A DNA stretch of 64,000 bases from the NCBI RefSeq assembly GCF_038007285.1, contig NZ_JBBOWX010000001.1, positions 2,311,501-2,375,500 of the forward strand, in the 5' to 3' direction. The notes beneath the pieces were generated by a model. The model was not told the origin of the DNA, searched no databases, and was given only the letters and a program-made list of their open reading frames with translations. Below are positions 24,601 through 30,808 of this stretch, in pieces. Within the stretch, counting starts at the first letter, position 1, and every line of letters starts with the position of its first letter. Origin of the DNA: Sporosarcina sp. FSL K6-3457 (lineage in GTDB: Bacteria > Bacillota > Bacilli > Bacillales_A > Planococcaceae). A program made the position numbers and the translations under genes.

Positions 24601-24826
24601 TCATCTTGATAGCACTGAAATTAGTTTCCATAATAGCAGGAAATAAATACTGATATTCGGCCTTTGGCAATAAGGAAACGAGGCGCTTCTTGGACTCTTC
24701 ACCAATCGTTTGACAAAAAGTCGTTTTACCGGATCCTGACAATCCGGCAATTCCTAGCGATTGATCTACTGGTAGTGCTGCATCTAATTGGTTAATATTG
24801 TTCGCGATTAATTGATTGATATTCAT
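21656..24826 (-). CDS. UvrA-like ABC ATPase with rearranged zinc modules
   Basis: Very large protein of 1056 residues related to UvrA, the DNA-damage recognition ATPase, but with a different architecture. The first half has Walker A 'GIAGLSGSGKTTF' (residues ~25-37), a zinc module 'WCPACKGRGTTKNVECKKC' (~135-155), signature 'LSGGELTRLYLAEF' and 'STVIIIDEISVGLD'. The second ATPase follows at once: Walker A 'TFTGESGCGKSTLVNE' (~365), a degenerate signature 'LSTGEFQCVHL', and 'TLFIFDEPSKGLS'. About 500 further residues carry three more CxxC clusters ('CPSCSGRG', 'CPVCQG', 'CPFCKGKK'). In canonical UvrA the second zinc module lies between Walker A and signature. Such UvrA-like proteins are often linked to resistance to DNA-binding compounds; that role is inference. 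The ATG at 24826 has AAAGGGG 6 nt upstream. It is monocistronic. Confidence 0.8.
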   Translation of the reverse strand: MNINQLIANNINQLDAALPVDQSLGIAGLSGSGKTTFCQTIGEESKKRLVSLLPKAEYQYLFPAIMETNFSAIKMREMPLVLFLGKSAISSNPRSTIGTHTGVFKEIRVRLAEKFNLSPETFSFNNELGWCPACKGRGTTKNVECKKCEGKRYNPEVEQYTLELLGQSHSISAINNLSIETILSLKEELHISEAKQHILQNIINMNIGYLTVNRIMGTLSGGELTRLYLAEFMATSESTVIIIDEISVGLDHETLLKILEQIKKLGYKNQIWLIDHSDTVLDATDEQLFFGPGSGKYGGQIVEESPRPKPIPSERNQVMPTDYYQFHDLSCRNIQITDIQIPKNRLVTFTGESGCGKSTLVNECMAKDFLSRYPKDKLVMVGQNRNQSITSRSTVATFLDIKRKLTKYSEEIDDIFQRSIEDIIDELPIEDIAHKRLSLLIKLGLGYLTLERKTQSLSTGEFQCVHLVSELFANSRNPHTLFIFDEPSKGLSQNILNQFIDSVRGILQDESVSIIMIEHNAYMMENADFIVDFGKRQLAPVEHLDVVSHEDYYRQQNNTDRLAPLQITSTLHQKTGVNYLKENQISYFKNAENIYKGGILKSLSSMARLIYGEYESDTIAPVIAIDLERHLYSQYSFLYEMGGVINHIVAAHPTNKNTNSFDFYRQDNHCPSCSGRGVIEKFDIDIVIQDKNVPFWDGLLHPDVMEVLKYYQYPKLQFLFDEINNELGQDISKSYNDMTDAEKHTFLYGYWEKSFYDKEGKARRTWEGFNLIIGRYIFVSKSIIKEQMKESKEMISCPVCQGTVLNHHKKLLFGDTDIRAIIQQPLDQVIKTVGNLQVLEKLQAIVGGEMTLTEDVSLLPRETQVALKMFELEQGSFAHYEMVLQNALPFWDSISSNIESISMNNQITICDFDNITETRESIIDKYFTNGKYKKLTYVYEALGYKKIVTQINKIKKSHPCPFCKGKKVITEDNLHDGVFKLTIPCVSCDASGIDDEGRKEIVEGINVQTWLAGTVSDAVTDSLHLEPVADLLIFKRIRELNKQEMMAVYQFLEQNK

Positions 24827-24890
24827 AGTGAACCCCTTTCCATTCTCTACATGCAGTATAGCCATGTTTGCCACATTAATAATTGAAAAT

Positions 24891-24917
24891 GACGCTTTCC
24901 CTATTCCGGAAAGCGTC
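24891..24917 (-). terminator. Terminator of the ArsR/SRPBCC operon
   Basis: Perfect 10-bp stem GACGCTTTCC/GGAAAGCGTC with a 7-nt loop, 30 bp after the stop at 24948. On the minus strand an imperfect T-tract (ATTTTC) follows. Confidence 0.8.
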
Positions 24918-24947
24918 CGATTGTTGAAATCATAGAAGATGAAGATA

Positions 24948-25370
24948 TCAGTTTTGCAGTCCTGCTAACACTTTTTCGAGCTGGGCGCCCATACTCGTCC
25001 AAGCGTGTGTAGCTCCTTCTATAGCTCCAGGTTGAGCTTTTGTTTCCTCACTAAATCCACTTTGATCGAAATGGAGGTGAACAGTCCCGTCTGACTCTTC
25101 TTTCAGCGTCCATGTAACGGTAGTACTTTCCCCTGCACTTAGCCAAGTGTAAGACAATAGACGGTGTTCGTCTACTTCAAGCACTTCACAATCTACAATT
25201 CCGTCCCACCATTCAGAAGGCTCTGCCCGAAACTGAAATGTATGCCCGACGACTGGTTTAAAATCATTCGCCCATATCCATTTCGCTAGCATATCCGAAT
25301 CTGTTAAAGCATTCCACACTTGTTCGATTGAACTTGTAAATTGATAATCTAATGACACATCTGGTTTCAT
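24948..25370 (-). CDS. SRPBCC (AHSA1-like) domain protein
   Basis: Protein of 140 residues with the AHSA1/START-like SRPBCC fold, a hydrophobic ligand-binding cup. Visible hallmarks are 'SSIEQVWNALTDSDMLAKWI', 'GHTFQFRAEP', 'VLEVDEHRLLSYTWLSAGES' and 'TTVTWTLKEESDGTVHLHFD', ending in the long C-terminal helix 'HAWTSMGAQLEKVLAGLQN'. The start overlaps the ArsR-type gene's stop in ATGA. ArsR-SRPBCC pairs are common in Bacillales, where the regulator controls its own operon. The ligand is not known. Confidence 0.88.
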   Translation of the reverse strand: MKPDVSLDYQFTSSIEQVWNALTDSDMLAKWIWANDFKPVVGHTFQFRAEPSEWWDGIVDCEVLEVDEHRLLSYTWLSAGESTTVTWTLKEESDGTVHLHFDQSGFSEETKAQPGAIEGATHAWTSMGAQLEKVLAGLQN

Positions 25371-25693
25371 TTTTCTTCCTCCAATAATAGATGTAATTTA
25401 GCAATTCTTTCTTTCCAAAATCCTTCATAAAAAGATACCCAATCTTGAATTTCTTGTAACGGAGCGGCATTTAGCCGATACCTTGTTTCCCTACCGACCT
25501 TTCGAGCAGTTACAAGATTAGCCTCTTTCAGAATAGCCAAATGTTTAGATACAGCTGTACGGCCCATTTGAAAGTGGACAGTAATCTCATGTAGAGGCAA
25601 CTCATCAACTTCTGTCAATATATGGAGGATTTTTCGCCTAGTTGGATCAGCGACAGCGGCATAAACATCCCTCTCTTGACTTTGATCGTTCAA
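25367..25693 (-). CDS. ArsR family winged-helix transcriptional regulator
   Basis: Regulator of 108 residues with an ArsR-type winged helix: 'DVYAAVADPTRRKILHILTE', 'LPLHEITVHFQMGRTAVSKH', then 'LAILKEANLVTARKVGRETR' and 'YRLNAAPLQEIQDWVSFYEG'. No metal-binding ELCVCDL motif is present, so it is probably not a metal sensor; it belongs to the subgroup paired with SRPBCC proteins. The TTG at 25693 is preferred, since AAAGGTG lies 9 nt upstream; a GTG 12 nt earlier falls inside that site. It overlaps the downstream SRPBCC gene by 4 bp. It probably represses its own two-gene operon. Confidence 0.87.
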   Translation of the reverse strand: MNDQSQERDVYAAVADPTRRKILHILTEVDELPLHEITVHFQMGRTAVSKHLAILKEANLVTARKVGRETRYRLNAAPLQEIQDWVSFYEGFWKERIAKLHLLLEEEK

Positions 25694-25847
25694 AATCCCC
25701 CCCACCTTTTCATTATTATTTCCTGTAATATCACTGATTAAACTTCATAATAGGACACCTTTTGCTGTCCCATTTATTATAGGACACCAAAAGGTGACAT
25801 GTCAAGTACCCTTACTAGTCCATTATCCAGCCCTTCATCCGAAAAAA

Positions 25848-25874
25848 AGCGAACCTACTAGATGTAGGCACGCT
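25848..25874 (-). terminator. Terminator of the AI-2E transporter operon
   Basis: Hairpin AGCG..CCTAC / GTAGG..CGCT with one internal mismatch loop, directly downstream of the stop at 25880; an A-run to the left gives T7 on the minus strand. Confidence 0.6.
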
Positions 25875-25879
25875 GTGGT

Positions 25880-26257
25880 TTACTCATATGTAATTTCATC
25901 TTCATCTCGAATATGAACCCCATTTTTCAAATAAACTGTCGTTCGTAAAATCAGTGTTCGTTCTTCATCTTCCATTTCCCAACGCTCATCAGGCACCATT
26001 TCAAAAGGAATCATCCACGTTTCCTTCGATTTCATATCACTCATCATTTCAATCGACTGCTTTGCGATAATGTCTTCATCCACTGCCGACCTTTTTAACA
26101 AAGTAATATCGATATAATCGACAAGCTCTTCACTTGCTTCTCCTTCAATATAAACTGTACCGGACAGCGTTTCACCAAACGCAATATTCGGACCATCTAC
26201 ATTTGTATTTACTGTCATTTCCTCATATTCAATAGTCGACAAAAATTGCTTTACCAT
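25880..26257 (-). CDS. Spo0M-like (arrestin-fold) short protein, tentative
   Basis: Protein of 125 residues, highly acidic. The stretch 'TNVDGPNIAFGETLSGTVYI' followed by 'EGEASEELVDYIDITLLKRS' resembles the N-terminal arrestin-like domain of sporulation-control protein Spo0M. Spo0M itself has about 250 residues, so only one of two beta-sandwich lobes is represented. The end reads 'TTVYLKNGVHIRDEDEITYE'. The start has GGGGG 8 nt upstream, inside the AI-2E transporter gene end, and the genes are separated by 3 bp, so they are co-transcribed. The assignment is a resemblance, not a firm family call. A role with the transporter is suggested only by the operon. Confidence 0.55.
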   Translation of the reverse strand: MVKQFLSTIEYEEMTVNTNVDGPNIAFGETLSGTVYIEGEASEELVDYIDITLLKRSAVDEDIIAKQSIEMMSDMKSKETWMIPFEMVPDERWEMEDEERTLILRTTVYLKNGVHIRDEDEITYE

Positions 26258-26260
26258 ACG

Positions 26261-27496
26261 TCATTCCCCCACTTCCTGATCCTCTACCATTTCATACTGC
26301 ATATTTTCAGTTGCTACGTATCTATTATACCGCAATTTAAACAATTTAAATAAATGAGTGACGACAACTTTTAATAATGCATATCCCGGAATCCCTAGGA
26401 CTACGCCAGCGACGCCGAACAAGGATCCCGCTGTTAGTAACACAAAAATAATGGTAATCGGGTGAATTTGGAGCGATTTCCCCATAATTTGTGGCGAAAT
26501 GAATTTTCCTTCAACGAGTTGAACAATCGTCCAAACCGCTGCTAGCTTAACCAACATAATCGGGGACGTCACAATCGCAATAATAACAGCTGGGGTAATG
26601 GCAATCAGCGGTCCGAGGTACGGAACGACACTTGTGAACATGGCTAGTACACCAAGGAGTAGCGCATATTCCATTCCAATAATGAAGAAGCCAATCGACA
26701 CCATGATGCCAATACAAATCGCAACCAAAATCTGCCCTTGTATGTACGAACTAATTTGATGATCTGCATCACGAAGAATCAGTGTAACATCCTTGCGCAT
26801 GCGCGGTGGTAGCATCTTCACAAAGAAACGAGGTAATTTCTCACCATCTTTTAACAGATAAAACAGGATAAACGGCACTGTAACAATGGCTAGGATAAAC
26901 CCTGTAAAAGCTGAAATAAACGAAGTTACACCACTCGCAATTCCACCGATTGCATCTGTAAAAAACTTGCCAAGATCCCCTGACCCGGTTTCCAAAAGTG
27001 TATTGATATTAATATCAAGCCCTTTATAATAAGATGCGAAAATAGATGACCGTAAAAACGTGTCAATCTTCAATAATAATTGACTAAAATAAGTTGGAAA
27101 TTCTTCCACAAGATTATGTAATTGATCTTTTAGAAAAGGCAGTACAAGAAAAACTAACGCAGTAAGTACTCCGATTGCTCCAATTAACAGAATGAGAATT
27201 CCCCAGATACGCGGAATTCGCATTTTTTCAAGTAACCGCAATAACGGTCTAAGTAAATAATAAGCAATCGTCGCTAGAACGACTGGCAGTACAACCGTCG
27301 AGAAAAAGACGGTAATCGGATAAAATATGAATGAAATCCGATCGAAAAGCAGAATGATTAAACCAATTAATAAGATTGATACGAGGACGAACAACGTACT
27401 TCGTCCTCCCAGAAAGCGAATCACATTTGGTGTTGCACCATTCGTCTTGTTACCGACTGAATCTGTGGTGGATTGCTGGTTGTCACTAAGTCCCAT
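26261..27496 (-). CDS. AI-2E family transporter (membrane permease)
   Basis: Membrane protein of 411 residues in the AI-2E transporter family (PerM/YhhT-like). The cytoplasmic N-terminus is followed by paired helices ('STLFVLVSILLIGLIILLFD', 'ITVFFSTVVLPVVLATIAYY'). A central extracytoplasmic loop contains 'IDTFLRSSIFASYYKGLDIN'. The conserved late segment is 'YALLLGVLAMFTSVVPYLGP', 'LIAITPAVIIAIVTSP' and 'KFISPQIMGKSLQIHPITII'. The name is historical; many members export ions or metabolites rather than AI-2. The ATG at 27496 is preferred, since AGGGG lies 6 nt before it and directly abuts the ATG at 27502. It is the first gene of a pair with the Spo0M-like gene. Confidence 0.85.
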   Translation of the reverse strand: MGLSDNQQSTTDSVGNKTNGATPNVIRFLGGRSTLFVLVSILLIGLIILLFDRISFIFYPITVFFSTVVLPVVLATIAYYLLRPLLRLLEKMRIPRIWGILILLIGAIGVLTALVFLVLPFLKDQLHNLVEEFPTYFSQLLLKIDTFLRSSIFASYYKGLDININTLLETGSGDLGKFFTDAIGGIASGVTSFISAFTGFILAIVTVPFILFYLLKDGEKLPRFFVKMLPPRMRKDVTLILRDADHQISSYIQGQILVAICIGIMVSIGFFIIGMEYALLLGVLAMFTSVVPYLGPLIAITPAVIIAIVTSPIMLVKLAAVWTIVQLVEGKFISPQIMGKSLQIHPITIIFVLLTAGSLFGVAGVVLGIPGYALLKVVVTHLFKLFKLRYNRYVATENMQYEMVEDQEVGE

Positions 27497-27571
27497 TGAC
27501 ATCCCCTACTTTCGTCTATAATCAGTTGCGCCATTGTATTAGTTGTTGTAGCCCAACTTCGCTAATTCAAG

Positions 27572-28531
27572 TTAATCTAACTGCATATTGATAAATTCTG
27601 CGATGGCTTCTTTATTTTTCGCGATATCCAACTCGATAACAGAGCCAGCATGCGCATAGGACTTGAATGAATACGAACCTTCCACAGGAACAGTCATCGT
27701 TTCCACATCTACTCCTTTTGTCATCAAAATAGAGAGTGCACGTGAAATTTCATCTTTCGTGGTAAGATCCGTGTTAATGTATCCTGATAAAGCACCTGCC
27801 AGCTTCGGTGCATTCACCAGCATGCCCAGTTTCATGACTTCATCTTTCATCGCAGCAATAACTTCTTGTTGCCGTTTAACACGTCCAAAATCGCCTTCTG
27901 CATCTGCGCGGAAACGTGCATAACCAAGTAATTCTTTCCCATTCAGTGATTTTTTCCCTGGCATCAGCGTAACACCAATTTTTTCAGACATTTCTTTTTT
28001 AACGTCAATTTCTACACCACCTGGAAAGGCAATATCGACAATCGACTCAAAATTTTTAAAATCAACAATCGCATAATGATGAATAGGAATCCCAAACATG
28101 CCTGTAATCGTATCTTTTACGGTTTGTACCCCTTCAAGATAGTAAGCCGTATTCAACTTGTATGATTTATAGCCTGGTATATCAGCGTAAATATCTCGCA
28201 TGAATGAAATGACACGCATTGTGCCCTCATTCTTGTCCCAAGACAATACCATCATCGTATCTGTTCGCGATCTGCCACTGCCATCATCATCGGTACCCAA
28301 CAGTAAGTAATTTTCGATAGAAGTATACTTAGGATCTACAGCATCTCCTTTAAATCCCCCAGGATTGATGCCATTATCTTTTGCAAGCGATTTCCCTGCA
28401 TTATACTGAACAAAAGAATAGAGTCCAGCTGCAATAAAGCATAATGTTGCTATTGTAAAAATGACCCGACCGAGCCGAAGTTTTTTCTTTCTTCTTCTTT
28501 TAGGTATAGGTCCTTCATAATGTTCTACCAT
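27572..28531 (-). CDS. LytR-CpsA-Psr (LCP) family cell-wall glycopolymer ligase
   Basis: Protein of 319 residues in the LCP family, which attaches teichoic acid or other glycopolymers to peptidoglycan from lipid-linked precursors. A basic cytoplasmic tail ('IPKRRRKKKLRLGR') precedes one transmembrane helix ('VIFTIATLCFIAAGLYSFVQ'). The extracytoplasmic domain begins near residue 75 with 'NYLLLGTDDDGSGRSRTDTM'. Conserved Arg and Asp residues appear in 'VISFMRDIYADIPGYKSYKL', 'GVEIDVKKEM' and 'LLGYARFRADAEGDFGRVKR'. The ATG at 28531 was chosen because GGAGG lies 10 nt upstream; an earlier ATG overlaps nothing useful. It is monocistronic. Confidence 0.9.
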   Translation of the reverse strand: MVEHYEGPIPKRRRKKKLRLGRVIFTIATLCFIAAGLYSFVQYNAGKSLAKDNGINPGGFKGDAVDPKYTSIENYLLLGTDDDGSGRSRTDTMMVLSWDKNEGTMRVISFMRDIYADIPGYKSYKLNTAYYLEGVQTVKDTITGMFGIPIHHYAIVDFKNFESIVDIAFPGGVEIDVKKEMSEKIGVTLMPGKKSLNGKELLGYARFRADAEGDFGRVKRQQEVIAAMKDEVMKLGMLVNAPKLAGALSGYINTDLTTKDEISRALSILMTKGVDVETMTVPVEGSYSFKSYAHAGSVIELDIAKNKEAIAEFINMQLD

Positions 28532-28716
28532 TTGATTGATTCCTCCAAAATATGATCTCCCCAATTAAGACGTATGGGAAGCGTCTTGGTTGCGTATTGT
28601 TGTGACCATTATACCATGATAGGCCACTTCGACTATTCATTTACTTACCACAATCAAAATATTTTCAAAAAAAGATGGATGACGGCATTTTCCCCAATCC
28701 GCGCTATGGGTCAATG

Positions 28717-28725
28717 CATATGCTA
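28717..28725 (+). promoter_or_regulatory. Possible sigma-K type -10 box before yjcZ-like gene
   Basis: CATATGCTA fits CATANNNTA and lies 33 nt before the ATG at 28759, leaving a leader of about 25 nt. No clear AC-type -35 is seen at the usual distance. Confidence 0.35.
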
Positions 28726-28758
28726 CACAGATGTCCGTAAAGAAAGGCGGTGTACAAT

Positions 28759-28863
28759 ATGGGACGCGAATGTTATGGAGGCGCAGGCGAAGGTAATTCA
28801 TTTGCATTGATCGTGGTACTTTTCATCCTCTTGATTATTATAGGCGCAAGCTTTCTTTACTAA
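28759..28863 (+). CDS. YjcZ family sporulation peptide
   Basis: Peptide of 34 residues: a short Gly-rich head, 'MGRECYGGAGEGNSF', followed by one hydrophobic helix, 'ALIVVLFILLIIIGASFLY'. This is the diagnostic layout of the YjcZ/YuzC-like tiny spore proteins of Bacillales (a YGG-type head followed by FALIVVLFILLIIxG). AAAGGCGGTG lies 6 nt upstream of the ATG. A sigma-K-like -10 box lies 33 nt upstream and a terminator follows at 28913. The peptide is probably made in the mother cell or forespore membrane during sporulation; its molecular role is unknown. Confidence 0.88.
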   Translation: MGRECYGGAGEGNSFALIVVLFILLIIIGASFLY

Positions 28864-28912
28864 TCGAACTATCTAAACTACTCTCACCCGCTCACTGGTA
28901 CCCTTATACTGT

Positions 28913-28935
28913 AAGAGCGCATAACTTGCGCTCTT
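28913..28935 (+). terminator. Terminator after the yjcZ-like gene
   Basis: Perfect 9-bp stem AAGAGCGCA/TGCGCTCTT with a 5-nt loop followed by ATTTTTATG. Confidence 0.8.
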
Positions 28936-28984
28936 ATTTTTATGTTATAATTTTCATATAGATTGATGAAAGGTGATGTTCCAT

Positions 28985-29515
28985 TTGACTGAAAAAATAA
29001 TTGAAAAAGCTACGTTTGCCGGGGGATGCTTCTGGTGCATGGTAAAACCATTCAAAGAGTGGGACGGTATCTACGACGTCGTGTCTGGTTATATGGGTGG
29101 CCATGTCGACAACCCTACATATGAAGATGTCAAAAAAGGAGATTCCGGCCATTTGGAAGTTGTCGAAATCACCTATGATCCTGCTATATTCCCTTATGAC
29201 AAGCTACTCGATGTATTTTGGCAGCAAATCGACCCGACAGATGCAGATGGTCAATTTCAGGACCGTGGTCATTCGTACTCGACCGCCATTTTTCATTACA
29301 CAGACGAGCAGCGCGTCATCGCTGAAGCCTCAAAAGAACAACTTGGCGCAAGTGGCACGTTCACAAAACCGATTGTCACGCCAATCCGACCAGCGGAAAC
29401 GTTTTACCGCGCGGAAGAGTATCATCAGGATTATTACGAAAAAGAACAAGAACATTACGAGGAAGACCGTACGCGTTCGGGGCGTGATGAGTTTATTGAG
29501 AGTCATTGGATGTGA
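28985..29515 (+). CDS. msrA: Peptide-methionine (S)-S-oxide reductase MsrA
   Basis: Repair enzyme of 176 residues that reduces methionine-S-sulfoxide in proteins and free methionine. The active site is '[20 protein letters not shown]', with the catalytic Cys in GCFWC near residue 14. Family motifs follow: '[20 protein letters not shown]', '[20 protein letters not shown]', '[18 protein letters not shown]' and '[18 protein letters not shown]'. The TTG at 28985 is preferred because AAAGGTGA lies 8 nt upstream; ATG 28976 and GTG 28973 overlap that site. It is monocistronic, ending in a strong bidirectional terminator. No fused MsrB is present. Confidence 0.93.
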   Translation: MTEKIIEKATFAGGCFWCMVKPFKEWDGIYDVVSGYMGGHVDNPTYEDVKKGDSGHLEVVEITYDPAIFPYDKLLDVFWQQIDPTDADGQFQDRGHSYSTAIFHYTDEQRVIAEASKEQLGASGTFTKPIVTPIRPAETFYRAEEYHQDYYEKEQEHYEEDRTRSGRDEFIESHWM

Positions 29516-29522
29516 ATGAAGA

Positions 29523-29569
29523 AAAGGAATAAAGAAATCAGCGCAATAAGCTGATTTCTTTATTCCTTT
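29523..29569. terminator. Bidirectional terminator between msrA and the NUDIX gene
   Basis: Perfect 20-bp stem (AAAGGAATAAAGAAATCAGC and its complement) around a 7-nt loop, between two convergent genes. Confidence 0.9.
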
Positions 29570-29575
29570 CCTACT

Positions 29576-30040
29576 TTATTTCACAACAAAATGCTGTACA
29601 TGCAGCTGTAATTTTTGTAATGAAGTCCGTAAACATGCCGGATACAGCTCAATCCTATCCAACTCTTCAATAGACGTCCATTGAAAAACCAAGCGCTCCC
29701 CCTCGATGCCATAAAAAGGCTGTTCGTGAAAAGATGCAAAATTACTATCAGCCGTTACGACATAATAAAAGCCGATTTCATGAAAGTCTTTTCCACCATG
29801 CTCAAAGAAATTTTCGATGACGAAAGCCATTCTGTCTACCTGTACATCAATCCCCAACTCTTCACGGAACTCTCTTATCAAGCTACTTTGCGAATCCTCT
29901 GCAATGGCGACCCTTCCTCCAGGCAGCGACCAGTTCGACTCTTTGACATCCCGATGCAACAAAACATGTCCATTTTCTATCCAAATTCCCGCCACACGAT
30001 AATTAAAGACGGCTTGTTCTGTTTGAAAAACGACATCCAT
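29576..30040 (-). CDS. NUDIX hydrolase
   Basis: Protein of 154 residues with a NUDIX fold. The Nudix box lies near residues 40-62 ('LPGGRVAIAEDSQSSLIREF' followed by 'REELGI'), matching Gx5Ex7REUxEExGU. It continues with 'VIENFFEHGGKDFHEIGFYY' and ends 'YPACLRTSLQKLQLHVQHFV'. Such enzymes hydrolyse nucleoside diphosphates linked to another moiety; the substrate is unknown. The start has AAAGGAATG upstream at suitable spacing. It is a single gene transcribed toward msrA. Confidence 0.88.
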   Translation of the reverse strand: MDVVFQTEQAVFNYRVAGIWIENGHVLLHRDVKESNWSLPGGRVAIAEDSQSSLIREFREELGIDVQVDRMAFVIENFFEHGGKDFHEIGFYYVVTADSNFASFHEQPFYGIEGERLVFQWTSIEELDRIELYPACLRTSLQKLQLHVQHFVVK

Positions 30041-30196
30041 CTAGCCCATTCCTTTCGAAAATAATTCTTCTAATTTCAAAAATATAATCTTAGCAAATAC
30101 TTCTAATGCCCTGGGTTATCAACATTTTGTCTACAAAGAGATACCTACTCAGAACCAACAGCAAGCTCTAAGTAGGCACTTTTACTTCTTATAAGT

Positions 30197-30718
30197 TTAG
30201 AATGTTTCATAAAATACAATGTCATTGCGATCTAACATTTTTTTCGCCTGTGGCTTTTCAACAGGAAATCCAAGCCCTAAAATCGCAACAATTCTACGAT
30301 CTGGCGGGATATTTAGAGCCTCCCGCGCGTACGTTTCACGAATTCGTGATTCTTCCACGTCTTCTGAATGATAGACAGCACCAAAGCCTAGACCAAGCTG
30401 TAAATCTGCCGCAGCTAACCATATAAAAGCAGTCGCAATCGAGGCATCCTGCAGCCAATACTTACTAATATCCGGGCGCCCTGTCACAACAATCGCGGCT
30501 TGTGCCGTAGCCATCCATTTCATGAAGGGCGTCGTTTTTTCTAAATGATCCAGTTTTTCACGATTTTCAATAATGATAAATTCTCGCGAAGGTAGATTAT
30601 TACCCGAAGGTGCATAATAAGCTGCATCTACAATCTGATCCAATAGCTCCCTCGGAATTCTTTTCTCTTGAAAACTCGTAATCTCACGCCGTGAACGAAT
30701 AACATCTAATACAGACAA
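30197..30718 (-). CDS. Nitroreductase family protein
   Basis: FMN-dependent nitroreductase-fold protein of 173 residues. The N-terminal FMN-phosphate segment is 'MSVLDVIRSRREITSFQEKR', followed by 'LLDQIVDAAYYAPSGNNLPS'. The C-terminal motif is 'PDRRIVAILGLGFPVEKPQA'. The gene ends at 'MLDRNDIVFYETF'. These enzymes reduce nitro compounds, flavins or related electrophiles using NAD(P)H. The start is TTG at 30718, with AGGAGGG 6 nt upstream. It is a single gene; a weak hairpin (30140-30182) may serve as terminator. Confidence 0.88.
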   Translation of the reverse strand: MSVLDVIRSRREITSFQEKRIPRELLDQIVDAAYYAPSGNNLPSREFIIIENREKLDHLEKTTPFMKWMATAQAAIVVTGRPDISKYWLQDASIATAFIWLAAADLQLGLGFGAVYHSEDVEESRIRETYAREALNIPPDRRIVAILGLGFPVEKPQAKKMLDRNDIVFYETF

Positions 30719-30808
30719 CTCAATCCCTCCTATTCAGATTGGGAAAGTATTTTCCAACTTAATTATATCGATAGTTCCGTCTATTCACAAAGATCAGGAA
30801 CTGAAAAC

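Noticed and set aside
28574..28810. Plus-strand frame of 78 codons before yjcZ
   Set aside because: It lacks a ribosome binding site and overlaps the YjcZ-type gene in a different frame; the latter has all gene signals.
30140..30182. Hairpin after the nitroreductase gene
   Set aside because: Arms CCTACTTAGA/TCTGAGTAGG pair but no T-tract follows, so I did not list it as a terminator.
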